A DNA stretch of 37,241 nucleotides from Ruminococcaceae bacterium UBA1741 (GCA_002315685.1 DCHX01000010.1:1-37241), one strand, 5' to 3'; numbered from the stretch's first letter, positions 23,331 through 32,492 are shown. Numbers and translations: made by a program. Notes: generated from the letters alone by a model not told the origin.

Positions 23331-24167
23331 TTAATTAAGCTCCGCATAAGCGGCATTTAGTTCTTGCATTGCTTGCTCATAAAGCTCATCATTAGGAGCA
23401 GCACCGTGCCAATTTACGGCGTTTTCCATATACGAAACGCCCTTACCCTTAACGGTTTTTGCTATAATGGCAACCGGCTTATCCGAGCTTTCGGCTTTTT
23501 TGAGAACTGCCTCAATCTCATCAAAATCATTACCGTCAATAACAAAGGTATTAAAGTTAAATGCTTCAAATTTCCTGTCAATAGGATTTGCGGAGTTTAC
23601 CTCTTCGATAGTGCCGTCAATTTGAAGATTGTTGTTATCAATAAATACGACAAGGTTGTTTAACTTGCGGTTGCCGGCAAACATAGCGGCCTCCCAAACT
23701 TGACCTTCCTCTATTTCGCCGTCGCCTAAAACGGCATAAACCTTATAATCGTTGCCGAAATGTTTAGCAGAAAGCGCCATACCAACCGCCGCTGAAATTC
23801 CCTGTCCCAAAGAGCCGGTTGACATATCAACGCCCGGTATGTTTTTAAGGTCGGGATGTCCTTGCAGCATACTTCCGATTTGGCGAAGTCCAAGCAATTC
23901 CTTTTCATCAAAGAAACCCCTTTGTGCCAATACGGCATAAAGCGCAGGTGCGGCGTGTCCCTTTGACAAAACAAATCTGTCTCGGTCCTCCCATTTCGGA
24001 TTTTTCGGGTCGATTTTCATTTCCTTAAAGTAAAGATATGTAAGTATATCGGCGCACGAAAGCGAACCGCCCGGATGTCCTGCCTTTGCGGCATGAACGC
24101 CCTCAATAATACCCATTCTGACTTTACAGGCAACTTTTTGAAGTTCGAGTTTTGATACCTTGTCCAT
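23331..24167 (-). CDS. Transketolase, N-terminal subunit
   Basis: This subunit of about 278 residues binds the diphosphate end of thiamine diphosphate. The GHPGGSLSCAD segment, the LSKGHAAPALYA helix, and the ThDP motif GDGEIEEGQVWEA ending in NNLQIDG are all present. Two adjacent ATGs (24170 and 24167) follow TAAGGAGA; the second has the better spacing. It follows the pseudouridine synthase gene after 65 bases containing only a small hairpin, so it probably belongs to the long operon, although an internal promoter is possible. Confidence 0.93.
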   Translation of the reverse strand: MDKVSKLELQKVACKVRMGIIEGVHAAKAGHPGGSLSCADILTYLYFKEMKIDPKNPKWEDRDRFVLSKGHAAPALYAVLAQRGFFDEKELLGLRQIGSMLQGHPDLKNIPGVDMSTGSLGQGISAAVGMALSAKHFGNDYKVYAVLGDGEIEEGQVWEAAMFAGNRKLNNLVVFIDNNNLQIDGTIEEVNSANPIDRKFEAFNFNTFVIDGNDFDEIEAVLKKAESSDKPVAIIAKTVKGKGVSYMENAVNWHGAAPNDELYEQAMQELNAAYAELN

Positions 24168-24204
24168 CATTTTCTCCTTAAATCTGTTAAATAATCTATG
24201 AAAT

Positions 24205-24218
24205 CGGCGACAACGCCG
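24205..24218. other. Short GC hairpin between the pseudouridine synthase and transketolase genes
   Basis: CGGCG (24205-24209) and CGCCG (24214-24218) flank a 4-base loop; AAA/TTT next to them could extend it after one mismatch. Only three Ts follow on the minus strand, so at best it is a partial terminator or attenuator. Confidence 0.35.
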
Positions 24219-24232
24219 TTTTCTGCATAAAA

Positions 24233-25150
24233 CTATTTGTTTGCCTCGTTTTCACATTTTTGCAAAAACCAATTAAAATAATCGGGGAGTTCACTTTCAA
24301 ACTCCATATATTTACCGTTCGGGTGAACAAACCCTAATTTTTTTGCGTGTAGGCATTGTCCGTTTAGCTCGGTTATGACATTCTTAGGTCCGTAAACCTC
24401 GTCCCCCGCAACGGGATGCCCGATATAAGACATATGCACTCTTATTTGGTGAGTTCTGCCGGTATTAAGTTTAAGTCTTATATGAGTAAAGCTTCCGAAC
24501 CGCTTCAAAACAGTAAAATCGGTAATTGCCTCTTTGCTGTTTTTATCGGTAACCGCCATTTGCTTACGCTTTACGGGGTGCCTGCCGATAGGAGCGTTTA
24601 TTGTACCCGTATCCTCTTTTATGTTGCCGTAAACAATAGCCTCGTACTCTCTTGTAAAGCTATGGTCTTTGATTTGCTCGGCAAGACATAGGTGCGCACG
24701 GTCGTTTTTTGCAACCATTAAAAGTCCGCTCGTGTTTTTATCAATTCTATGTACAATTCCCGGTCGCATAACCCCGTTAATACCCGAAAGTGAGTTACCG
24801 CAATGAAACATAATCGCATTAACAAGCGTACCCTCAAAGTTTCCGACAGCGGGGTGCACCACCATACCCTTTGGCTTATTAACAACCAAAAGGTCGTCGT
24901 CCTCATATATAATATCAAGCGGAATATCCTCGGGCTTCGCCTCGTATTCGGTAGCATCAGGCGTGGTTATTTCAAGCCTATCGCCATATTTAAGCTTTGT
25001 GTTTTTAGGCACATTTTTACCGTTTACCAAAACACAAAGGTCATCTATCAGCTTTATCGCCCGAGAGCGGGTAATATCCGTGCTTTCAGCAATAAACACA
25101 TCAAGACGGCGACTTTCATCGCCGTCATATACAAGCTCAATTTTCTCCAT
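24233..25150 (-). CDS. Pseudouridine synthase, RluD/RluA family
   Basis: This protein of about 305 residues has an N-terminal S4 RNA-binding domain (RRLDVFIAESTDITRSRAIK, with LVNGKNVPKNTKLKYGD) and a RluA-type catalytic domain. The signature is RPGIVHRIDKNTSGLLMVAK, with the catalytic Asp in HRID. The closing motif TGRTHQIRVHMSYIGHPVAGD is clear. The layout matches the large-subunit rRNA enzyme RluD (B. subtilis YlyB), which also follows lspA. ATG 25150 overlaps lspA by 14 bp and gives the usual N-terminus; a GTG at 25162 is possible. Confidence 0.93.
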   Translation of the reverse strand: MEKIELVYDGDESRRLDVFIAESTDITRSRAIKLIDDLCVLVNGKNVPKNTKLKYGDRLEITTPDATEYEAKPEDIPLDIIYEDDDLLVVNKPKGMVVHPAVGNFEGTLVNAIMFHCGNSLSGINGVMRPGIVHRIDKNTSGLLMVAKNDRAHLCLAEQIKDHSFTREYEAIVYGNIKEDTGTINAPIGRHPVKRKQMAVTDKNSKEAITDFTVLKRFGSFTHIRLKLNTGRTHQIRVHMSYIGHPVAGDEVYGPKNVITELNGQCLHAKKLGFVHPNGKYMEFESELPDYFNWFLQKCENEANK

Positions 25151-25652
25151 TTTGGGAAACACTTTCGCCGTTTTCTCTTTTTGCCTTGTTTTCTTTAATT
25201 ATGTCAATAACAAAATACAGTACCATCATTCCCGCGCCGATAACAACGGCACAATCGGCAATATTAAAGACCGGAAAATCTTTCCAAAAAGCAAACTGTA
25301 AAAAGTCAATAACCTTGCCGCCGCGGAAAACACGGTCAATCATATTACCTATTCCGCCCGCAAGTACCAAAACGGTTGCCCAAAAGAGCAATTTGTTTTT
25401 AACGCCGTATTTGAGAAGCAAAGCTATCAGCACCAACATAATAACAAATGTAGCGGCAATTAAAATCCAAGTATGACCGCTTAACATTCCCCAAGCGCTA
25501 CCCGAATTTTCAACATAGGTAAAATCAATAATACCCTTAATAAAGGTGATTGACTTTCCGTTTATCATTGTTGAATTGACTATCATTTTTGTATATTGGT
25601 CGGCACCCACAATTAAAATCGCAACCAAAACGGCAAGAATATAAGAAATCAT
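25137..25652 (-). CDS. lspA: Lipoprotein signal peptidase (signal peptidase II)
   Basis: This 171-residue integral membrane aspartyl protease cleaves lipoprotein signal peptides. It has four hydrophobic helices and the two catalytic aspartates: Asp106 in GGIGNMIDRV and Asp133 in FNIADCAVVIG. The N-terminal VGADQYTKMIV motif is also typical. A good AGGAGAA site precedes the ATG, 17 bp after divIVA. One likely substrate encoded in this window is the Ger(x)C lipoprotein. Confidence 0.96.
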   Translation of the reverse strand: MISYILAVLVAILIVGADQYTKMIVNSTMINGKSITFIKGIIDFTYVENSGSAWGMLSGHTWILIAATFVIMLVLIALLLKYGVKNKLLFWATVLVLAGGIGNMIDRVFRGGKVIDFLQFAFWKDFPVFNIADCAVVIGAGMMVLYFVIDIIKENKAKRENGESVSQNGEN

Positions 25653-25669
25653 TAAGTTTCTCCTAAATA

Positions 25670-26482
25670 TCAGTCTAATTCTTCGGAATCAATAATAGTA
25701 AAGCCCGACTTGAATTCTTTTTCGTCCTCGGTTTCGTCTTCGGGCAACTCAATTTCATCGGTTTCTTCCGAAATCTCGTCAGCATCGTCTGTTATTTCCT
25801 CTGCTTTATCGGTTTCGGGAGCTTCTTCTGTTTCTTCGGTTTCGGGGAGTTTTTCTTTTGCCTCGTCCTCAAAAGCTCTGTCGGCAATTTGCGCCGCAGT
25901 CTTCGGGTCAACCTCCGCAAAAGAGGGCAACGAAGACAAAAGCTCTAAATGCTCCTTATACTTACGGATAACATCATCCTTAAACGACGACATTTCACGC
26001 TTTAAGCTATCAAAAAGCTCTTGTTGCTTTTTAACACTATCGGCAGTAGCCGCCTCAACCGCAGCCTTTTTATTTTCGGCAACCTTAATAATATCGTTAA
26101 GGTCGTTTTCAAGCCTTTCTTTTTTCTCGGTTGCCTTTGCGTCAAACTCGCCCGCAAGCATTTTGCTCTTTTCGGTAAGGTCGGTAATGTTTTGTTGCGC
26201 ATCATTTATGATTTGCTGAGATTTCACCTTTGCCTCGTCAACAATTTGGTCGGCAAGCTTTTGAGCACTAAGCAAAACATTTTGGATACTGTTTTGCGAG
26301 GTTTTAAGTTCGCCGATTTGCGCTTCAAGTTCACTTATTCTTGCATTTTGAGTTTCTAATAATTTTTCGTACTTTTCGTAATCTACCTCTACCTTGTCAA
26401 GAAAAATGTCAACCTCGTCTTTTCTGTAACCTCCCATTGCGTTTGAAAAGGTTACATTTCTAACTTCTTGTGATGAAAGCAT
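25670..26482 (-). CDS. divIVA: Cell-division/pole protein DivIVA
   Basis: This 270-residue protein begins with the DivIVA membrane-curvature domain (SSQEVRNVTFSNAMGGYRKD, then EVDIFLDKV) and continues in long coiled coils to about residue 190 (for example NARISELEAQIGELKTSQNS). It ends in a very acidic low-complexity tail of about 65 residues (EETDEIELPEDETEDEKE). DivIVA recruits division and pole-organising partners. The frame opens at an ATG at 26512 overlapping ylmH, but the ATG at 26482 behind GGGG eight bases upstream gives the family N-terminus. The sepF-ylmH-divIVA order is the conserved Firmicutes division cluster. Confidence 0.93.
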   Translation of the reverse strand: MLSSQEVRNVTFSNAMGGYRKDEVDIFLDKVEVDYEKYEKLLETQNARISELEAQIGELKTSQNSIQNVLLSAQKLADQIVDEAKVKSQQIINDAQQNITDLTEKSKMLAGEFDAKATEKKERLENDLNDIIKVAENKKAAVEAATADSVKKQQELFDSLKREMSSFKDDVIRKYKEHLELLSSLPSFAEVDPKTAAQIADRAFEDEAKEKLPETEETEEAPETDKAEEITDDADEISEETDEIELPEDETEDEKEFKSGFTIIDSEELD

Positions 26483-26495
26483 ATTTTTTACCCCA

Positions 26496-27230
26496 TTAAA
26501 TATATTTTTCATATTTTAAGATAACTCTACCCTTTTTAGATAGGTCATCTACCGAAACAATATTAAATTTCCCGTGTTTTCTTATTGATATTCTATCACC
26601 CGAAAGAATTTGTCTTGTGGGCTTTTCGCACAAAAAGGAATTAACACAAACAAACGATTCGCCGATAATTTCAAGCGCCTTACTTCTTGATGTGTTGCAA
26701 AGAGCCGAAACGATACAGTCCATTCTCGTAGATGCCACAGTTTCGCAAAACAACTCTTTTTTGCCAAGCTCGGGCAACGGCATATTAAAGCCCTCGGTTA
26801 GAGTTACACCCACATTACCGACTTTATTTATTTGCGAGATAATAAACCCGCAAATATCCTTTTCGCAAAAGACAACCGCACGGCCGTCCTCTACCAAAAT
26901 ATCGCCGATTTTTTCTCTTGCTATACCAAGCGACATTAAGGCACCTAAAAAGTCCCTATGCGAAAGCCGGTCTTGTTTTCGGTATTCAAAGGTTATGGCG
27001 CAAACAGGGAATTCGGCATTTTCGCACCACTCGGGCAACACCGCAAGATATGTCCTGCTACATTCGGGAAAGCCCCCGAAAAATTCATATTTCACACCCG
27101 ATTTTTCCAAAATCTCTTTTGAAACAGTCGCCTCCGACTCGGTCAAAAACCCGAAAAAGCAAGGAGTGTCTTTTTTTCTGCAAGAGTTTATTCTGTCCTC
27201 AATTCTCGCAAAAAAAATATTTTTATCCAT
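26496..27230 (-). CDS. ylmH: YlmH-type S4 RNA-binding protein
   Basis: This 244-residue protein matches YlmH of the division cluster, a ribosome-associated S4 protein linked to rescue of stalled large subunits. An N-terminal region includes CFFGFLTESEATVSKEILEK and RQDRLSHRDFLGALMSLGIA. The middle has RVTPT-like VGVTLTEG, and the C-terminal S4 domain (about 180-244) includes ASTRMDCIVSALCNTSRSKA and GDRISIRKHGKFNI. The start overlaps the sepF stop by one base (TAATG). Position alone would support the call; the FLGALMSLGI and S4 motifs make it firm. Confidence 0.92.
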   Translation of the reverse strand: MDKNIFFARIEDRINSCRKKDTPCFFGFLTESEATVSKEILEKSGVKYEFFGGFPECSRTYLAVLPEWCENAEFPVCAITFEYRKQDRLSHRDFLGALMSLGIAREKIGDILVEDGRAVVFCEKDICGFIISQINKVGNVGVTLTEGFNMPLPELGKKELFCETVASTRMDCIVSALCNTSRSKALEIIGESFVCVNSFLCEKPTRQILSGDRISIRKHGKFNIVSVDDLSKKGRVILKYEKYI

Positions 27231-27673
27231 TAGAAATAAAGCTTGCCCTCGTCAAATTCGTCAAGCATAAGTTCGCCCATAACATCAACATTATTGGCAA
27301 CTATAATAAATGTGCTGACAGCAACCTTTCTTATGTTTCCGTGATTAGCGTAGGCAACACCGCTTAAAAAGTCAACTATTCTGCGTGATTCCTCACGGTT
27401 GGCAATTTCAAGGTTCAAAACAACGGTTTTTCCTGCGTTAAGGTGGTCGGCGATAGCCCTTACATCATCAAATCTTTCGGGCTTTACAAGAACAACCTGC
27501 AAAGAACCGGCAGAAGAAGCGTTTACGGTTTTTGATTTTATAAGGCGAGGTGCGGATTCACGCTTTTGCGGTTCCTCTTCTTTTTTCGAGGGAGTCGCAA
27601 CCTCATCAAAATCCTCATCAAAATCTTCTTCCGGAATAGTCATAATGTTTTTAATGTTTTCCCAAATTCCCAT
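27230..27673 (-). CDS. sepF: Cell-division protein SepF
   Basis: This 147-residue protein has the N-terminal membrane-binding amphipathic helix (MGIWENIKNIM), an acidic linker (about 15-45) and the C-terminal SepF domain (VVLVKPERFDDVRAIADHL, VLNLE, RRIVDFLSGVAYA). SepF forms rings that tether and arrange FtsZ at midcell. An AAGGAGA site lies eight bases before the ATG. It is coupled to ylmH by TAATG. Confidence 0.96.
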   Translation of the reverse strand: MGIWENIKNIMTIPEEDFDEDFDEVATPSKKEEEPQKRESAPRLIKSKTVNASSAGSLQVVLVKPERFDDVRAIADHLNAGKTVVLNLEIANREESRRIVDFLSGVAYANHGNIRKVAVSTFIIVANNVDVMGELMLDEFDEGKLYF

Positions 27674-27691
27674 TTTTATATCTCCTTAAAA

Positions 27692-28408
27692 TTATTTCTT
27701 ACCGTAATCTCTTTTGCCGAAGAGTGAGGTGCCGATTCTTACCATAGTAGCGCCCGAAAGCACAGCGGCATAATAATCCGATGACATCCCCATCGACAAA
27801 ATATCTATATTACTATTATCTATTTTTTTACTGCTAATGTCAATAAACAGTTTGTTCATTTCTTCAAAATATTTAATATTTTCCTGTTCGTTCTCACAAA
27901 TAGGCGGTATCGCCATAAGTCCTCTTATGCAAATGCCTTCAAGCTTGGATATTTCGTTGACATTTTCCATAAGCTCTTGTGCCGTAAATCCCGACTTGGT
28001 TTCTTCGTTGCCGATGTTTACTTCAAGCAAAATATCCGTAACCTTGCAAAGCTTTTTTGATACCTTGGAAATTTCTTTTGCAAGACGGATAGAGTCAACC
28101 GAATGAATAAGCTCGACAAACGGAACAATATCCTTTACCTTATTGGTTTGAAGATGACCTATAAAATGCCGGTGGCAAGGCAAAAGCGAATCCTTTTTTG
28201 ATAAAAATTCCTGCACCTTGTTTTCGCCGATATACTCAATACCGTTTTGAATAGCATAGTTTATAAGCTCGGCATCTACCGTTTTGGTTGCCGCAAGAAT
28301 AGTTATATCCTCCGGTCTTTTGCCGATTTTTTCGGCGGCTTTTTTAATATTCTCTTTTATTTCCTTATAGTTTAGGTCAAAGTTGTCAGTTAATGATTTT
28401 TCCGTCAT
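27692..28408 (-). CDS. ylmE: PLP homeostasis protein, YggS/YlmE family
   Basis: This 238-residue TIM-barrel protein binds pyridoxal 5'-phosphate but has no known catalytic turnover; the family controls PLP supply. The lysine that holds PLP is in ILAATKTVDAE. Further motifs are YIGENKVQEF, HFIGHLQTNKVK, LEVNIGNEETKSGF and LSMGMSSDYYAA. It overlaps the upstream HlyD-like gene by 23 bp. In Firmicutes it is regularly found just before sepF, as here. Confidence 0.95.
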   Translation of the reverse strand: MTEKSLTDNFDLNYKEIKENIKKAAEKIGKRPEDITILAATKTVDAELINYAIQNGIEYIGENKVQEFLSKKDSLLPCHRHFIGHLQTNKVKDIVPFVELIHSVDSIRLAKEISKVSKKLCKVTDILLEVNIGNEETKSGFTAQELMENVNEISKLEGICIRGLMAIPPICENEQENIKYFEEMNKLFIDISSKKIDNSNIDILSMGMSSDYYAAVLSGATMVRIGTSLFGKRDYGKK

Positions 28409-29594
28409 ACAAATTTTTTCCTTTCACTACAACCTCGTCATAAAGCCTTAAAACGCTCTTGTTGTTTTCATCAACCTTTTCGCAAATAATATATTCGTCG
28501 TTGCTGTATAAAACATTTACCTTAACATACTTGATATTAAGTCCCGAAACTACATAAACGCCCGTTTTTCCGCCGACTACCCTTAGCGCCTTTTTAGAAA
28601 CTTTAAGTCCCGAATATTCTTTGTTTATTATGGTAATATTTCCGCTTCGCATAGTCGCAAGGTCGCTGTTCATTTCTTGGCAGGAGAAAATCACGGTGGC
28701 CTTATCTTGCTTGTTTGAAACATTTATTTGCTTAACCGTTACATTCAAAACGGGATTGTTTCTGAGGGATGTCTTGATTTGGAGAGAGTCGCCCTCCTTA
28801 TACTTAAAGGAGTCATTAAGCGAAACAGTAGCGGCAATATACCAATCGTAGTCGCTTACGATTTTTCCTATCGCATTGTTTGGTATTTCTTCCGGCTTTA
28901 TTTCGTCTAACATTTCGGGCGTAACAGCACCTATATTGTCGCAGGAAAGGGTGTTTTCATATCCGTCAACCTGTGAAATAAAATATCCCGACCTATCAGC
29001 CCTTATAGATGCCTTGGGATTTGAAAGAGCGGCGCTTACCGAGGCTATTTCGCTTGAAAGTGATGTAAGCTGTGCCGAAAAGTCGATAGTTTCGCCCGTT
29101 ACAAACTGCTTTCGGTTGACGGCAGACAAAAATTCGTCCGCCGTTTCGTTTGCAGAAGAAAAATTGTTTCCCGAACAGCTCATAACAAAATTGTTAAGCG
29201 AATTTCTAAGGCGCTCGTTAAGCAGTTCAATATCAGCCGCCGCAACATCATTATAACCGCTTATTTCCTGTATGTCGCTAAGCTTTTTGTTAAGTGCTTC
29301 CAGACGGTTTACGGTAAAGGAAGCCGTTTCGTTATCATAAATATCCGCAACGGTTCCGCCCTTTGCAATTCGGTTGCCGTTTTCGATTTTATAATGCAAT
29401 GTACCTGCAATATCGTTTGTAATTACAACCTCTTGTCTTATAACGGTGGCATTTGTCGTTACACCCTCGGTTGCCGTAAAAAACTCGGCATTTTGTGTGG
29501 TAACGGGATTATACAATGAAGAATAAATCTGATGCACAAAAAACACTATTACAATAATCGAAAAAATAATTTTTAGTGCTTTATTTTCCTTCAT
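28386..29594 (-). CDS. HlyD-like membrane-anchored adaptor protein
   Basis: This 402-residue protein starts with one membrane helix (ALKIIFSIIVIVFFVHQIYS), then a lipoyl-like half motif (GTLHYKIENGNRIAKGGTVA). A long helical section (about 90-190: LEALNKKLSDIQ; DIELLNERLRNSLNNF) and beta-rich C-terminal domains follow. This is the layout of HlyD/RND-type adaptors in export systems. No transporter gene lies next to it; it sits between miaA and ylmE in a division-associated operon, as in other Clostridia. A role at the envelope or septum is therefore possible, but unproven. AGGAGAG lies seven bases before the ATG. Confidence 0.75.
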   Translation of the reverse strand: MKENKALKIIFSIIVIVFFVHQIYSSLYNPVTTQNAEFFTATEGVTTNATVIRQEVVITNDIAGTLHYKIENGNRIAKGGTVADIYDNETASFTVNRLEALNKKLSDIQEISGYNDVAAADIELLNERLRNSLNNFVMSCSGNNFSSANETADEFLSAVNRKQFVTGETIDFSAQLTSLSSEIASVSAALSNPKASIRADRSGYFISQVDGYENTLSCDNIGAVTPEMLDEIKPEEIPNNAIGKIVSDYDWYIAATVSLNDSFKYKEGDSLQIKTSLRNNPVLNVTVKQINVSNKQDKATVIFSCQEMNSDLATMRSGNITIINKEYSGLKVSKKALRVVGGKTGVYVVSGLNIKYVKVNVLYSNDEYIICEKVDENNKSVLRLYDEVVVKGKNLYDGKIIN

Positions 29595-29605
29595 TTCAAT
29601 CTCTC

Positions 29606-30544
29606 CTAATTATTCTCTGAAAACTCTTTTGCGATTTCACTTGCTTTATCAAAGGCATTTTCGTCAAAATCGGGATAAACCCAGTTGATTTTTTCGTTTT
29701 TGTTAAACCAAGTAAGCTGTCTTTTGGCATATCTTCTTGTTTGGCGTTTCAGATTTTCAAGAGCTTCCTCTTTTGAAATTTCTTTTTCAAAATACGGAAA
29801 TAACTCTTTGTGTCCTATCGCCATAAATCCGCCGAGCTTTTGGGCATTTTTTCGGAAGGTTTTTTCGGCTTCCTCTATCAGCCCGTTTTGCGCCATAACA
29901 TCAACACGCAAATTTATTCTGTCGTATAGCTTTTGGCGGTCTTTATAATTTATACCTATATATAACACATTGTAAGGAGAGGGGATTTCTTTTGAAAGCT
30001 CGTACTGCTCGGTCATTGTAATCCCCGAATTTTCAAAAATCTCAAACGCCCTTACAAGTCTTTTTTTATCGTTAGGCGAAATTCTTTCGGCAGACTCTTT
30101 GTCAAACGCACCTAATCTTTTGTGCATTTCCTCTTTGCCTATTTCGTCATACATTTTTTCATACTTTTCCCTGACAGTGCTATTTGTTTTTTCGTTTGTA
30201 AAGGTTAAATTATTTACAAGCGAATCCACATAAAGCCCCGTACCGCCGACTAAAATAGGCAGTTTGCCTCTTGATACAATATCGGCGATTTTTTCGTGTG
30301 CCGATTTTGTATAATCGGCAACCGTCAGTTGTGTGTCCGGCTCTAAAAACTCTATTAAATGGTGCGGTATTTCGCACATTTCTTCTTTTGTCGGCACCGC
30401 AGAGGCAATAGGCATACCCTTGTACACCTGCATAGAATCGGCAGAAACAATTTCTCCGTTAAGCTCTTTTGCAAGTCTTACTCCAAGCGCCGTTTTACCC
30501 GAAGCGGTAGGACCTACAATACAAATAAGGTTTGTTTTGCTCAT
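29606..30544 (-). CDS. miaA: tRNA dimethylallyltransferase
   Basis: This 312-residue enzyme prenylates A37 of tRNAs that read codons starting with U. Walker A is GPTASGKTALG, then the DSMQVYKGMPIASAVP substrate segment, PHHLIEF and GGTGLYVDSL. The later RRYAKRQLTWFN block is also characteristic. The product is the substrate of MiaB, whose gene heads the same operon. The start overlaps mutL by 4 bp (ATGA). Confidence 0.97.
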   Translation of the reverse strand: MSKTNLICIVGPTASGKTALGVRLAKELNGEIVSADSMQVYKGMPIASAVPTKEEMCEIPHHLIEFLEPDTQLTVADYTKSAHEKIADIVSRGKLPILVGGTGLYVDSLVNNLTFTNEKTNSTVREKYEKMYDEIGKEEMHKRLGAFDKESAERISPNDKKRLVRAFEIFENSGITMTEQYELSKEIPSPYNVLYIGINYKDRQKLYDRINLRVDVMAQNGLIEEAEKTFRKNAQKLGGFMAIGHKELFPYFEKEISKEEALENLKRQTRRYAKRQLTWFNKNEKINWVYPDFDENAFDKASEIAKEFSENN

Positions 30545-32463
30545 TGTATTCTACCAAACTGTTTTTCAAGTTCTTTTTGCGAAAGTCTAAATGCCACAGG
30601 TCTTCCGTGAGGACAATACATAATGTCGTCGCTTGAAAGCACCGTTTTTGCAAGTGCTTCAAGCTCAAAATCGCCCGTAATATTTCCGCCCTTAATAGCC
30701 GCCTTACAGGCAACGGTATGATAAATTCTATCAAGCTTTTCGTTTTTGGGCATTCCCTTAACAAGAAGATTTTTTGCCGCCTCTACAACAATATCGCAAA
30801 TATCCTCGCCCGAAAGCATAGCGGGAACAGCCCTTACAAGAACGGTAGAGTTTCCGAAATCTTCAAGCTCAAAGCCCGCCGATAATAAAAGCTCGGTATT
30901 CTCGATTACCGCGTTAAACTCATCTCTGCCGAGTCTTACATTTTGCGGCAGCAATAGCTGTTGCGATTCAGCCCTTGCGTTTTCTTTAAGCTTATTAAAA
31001 TTTATCCGCTCGTGTGCGGCGTGCTTATCTATCAAATAAACGCTGTCGCCCATTTCGGCAATAATATATGTAGAAAACGCCTCGCCTATATACCGTATCG
31101 GCTTTTCTTCGAGCACGGGGATTTTCTCGGTTTCTTTTGTCAAAACCGTCTTCGTCGGCTCTGTCTGTTTTGAAGCTTCGATAGGGCAAAATGCCTCTTT
31201 TTCGGTTTTTTCTATATTAACATCAACATTTTCAGCGGTTTGCTTTTTAATATATTCCTTAACATCTTTTCTCTCAAAAAACGGTGTGTTATCACTCTTA
31301 AAAACAAAGTCCGTTCGGTTTTCGTTATGGGTTTTAGTAGGTGCCGCATATATCTTTTCGGCAATAGTAACCGACTCTGCTTTATCATTCGGAATTTTCG
31401 CAACCTCTTGGCGATACTGCTCGGTGGACATCTTGCCGAAGGCGGTATTGTTTTTCGGGGTAAACCGAACCTCAGGTCTTGTATCTCCCGACAAAATCGC
31501 ATTTTTAACCGCAACATAAACCGCATCGAAAATTCGCTTTTCGTCCGCAAATCTAACTTGTGTTTTTGCGGGGTGGACATTTATATCAACCATATCAAAC
31601 GGAATATTTATATTTAAGACAAACGCAGGGTATTTTCCTACCATAACGCTGTTTTTATACGCCTGTTCACAAGCCGCCATAACGGTATTCGACTGAACAT
31701 ATCTTCCGTTTAAGAAGGTGTATTGCACCGCCCTTGATTTTCTGCAAAATTGAGGCTTGCAGACATATCCCGAAACGGTATCGCTTTTTCCGACAGGTAT
31801 CATAGAAGAAGAAATTTCTCTGCCCAAAATTCCGTAAATTGCGGAGGAAAGTTTTCCGTCGCCCGAGGTGGAGAGCAGTGTTTTTCCGTCCCTTATAAGC
31901 TTAAACGCAATTTCTGGGTGGGACATAGCAACCCTCTCGAACACGGCGGCAACGCTATTGCCCTCGGTTACATCTTTTTTCAGAAATTTCATTCTTGCGG
32001 GGGTGTTATAAAAAATATCCCTTACAATAACGGTAGTGCCGTCGGGACATCCGTTTTCCTCAAACAAAATTTCGGTTCCGCCCTCTATTTTATAGTGGGT
32101 GCCGAAAATATCCTCTTTTTGTTTTGTATAAAGCTCGATTTTTGAAACACAGGCGGTAGCCGCAAGTGCCTCGCCTCTGAATCCCAAGGAGGAAATTCTG
32201 TCGAGGTCGTTTTGGGTTTTAATTTTACTCGTAGCATGGCGCAAAAATGCCACAGGTACATCTTCAAAAGCAATACCCACGCCGTCATCGGTAACACGGA
32301 TATAAAGAATACCGCCGCGGTTAATTTCAAGGGTAATATGTTTAGCCTTAGCATCAACCGAATTTTCAAGCAACTCCTTTACAACCGAGGCAGGTCTTTC
32401 CACAACCTCCCCCGCCGCAATAAGCTCGGATATTTCTTTGGGTAAAAGATTTATTTTAGGCAT
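30541..32463 (-). CDS. mutL: DNA mismatch repair protein MutL
   Basis: This 640-residue protein has the GHKL ATPase N-terminus (IAAGEVVERPASVVKELLEN, DDGVGI, GFRGEALA), a variable linker (about 335-450), and a C-terminal nuclease-type domain. In the latter, DKHAAHERINFNKL (near residue 478), ACKAAIKGG (near 584) and CPHGRP (near 617) match the endonuclease-proficient MutL group. However, the usual DQHA(X)2E(X)4E motif has Asn in place of the last Glu. MutL links MutS mismatch recognition to strand incision. A good ribosome site (AAGGTGG) precedes the ATG, 29 bp after mutS. Confidence 0.95.
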   Translation of the reverse strand: MPKINLLPKEISELIAAGEVVERPASVVKELLENSVDAKAKHITLEINRGGILYIRVTDDGVGIAFEDVPVAFLRHATSKIKTQNDLDRISSLGFRGEALAATACVSKIELYTKQKEDIFGTHYKIEGGTEILFEENGCPDGTTVIVRDIFYNTPARMKFLKKDVTEGNSVAAVFERVAMSHPEIAFKLIRDGKTLLSTSGDGKLSSAIYGILGREISSSMIPVGKSDTVSGYVCKPQFCRKSRAVQYTFLNGRYVQSNTVMAACEQAYKNSVMVGKYPAFVLNINIPFDMVDINVHPAKTQVRFADEKRIFDAVYVAVKNAILSGDTRPEVRFTPKNNTAFGKMSTEQYRQEVAKIPNDKAESVTIAEKIYAAPTKTHNENRTDFVFKSDNTPFFERKDVKEYIKKQTAENVDVNIEKTEKEAFCPIEASKQTEPTKTVLTKETEKIPVLEEKPIRYIGEAFSTYIIAEMGDSVYLIDKHAAHERINFNKLKENARAESQQLLLPQNVRLGRDEFNAVIENTELLLSAGFELEDFGNSTVLVRAVPAMLSGEDICDIVVEAAKNLLVKGMPKNEKLDRIYHTVACKAAIKGGNITGDFELEALAKTVLSSDDIMYCPHGRPVAFRLSQKELEKQFGRIQ

Positions 32464-32492
32464 TTTTTCACCACCTTATAAAAGTTTGATTT

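Noticed and set aside
26617..27270. 217-codon plus-strand ORF opposite ylmH
   Set aside because: It is a shadow of ylmH codon bias, with low-complexity Ser-rich translation and no ribosome site.
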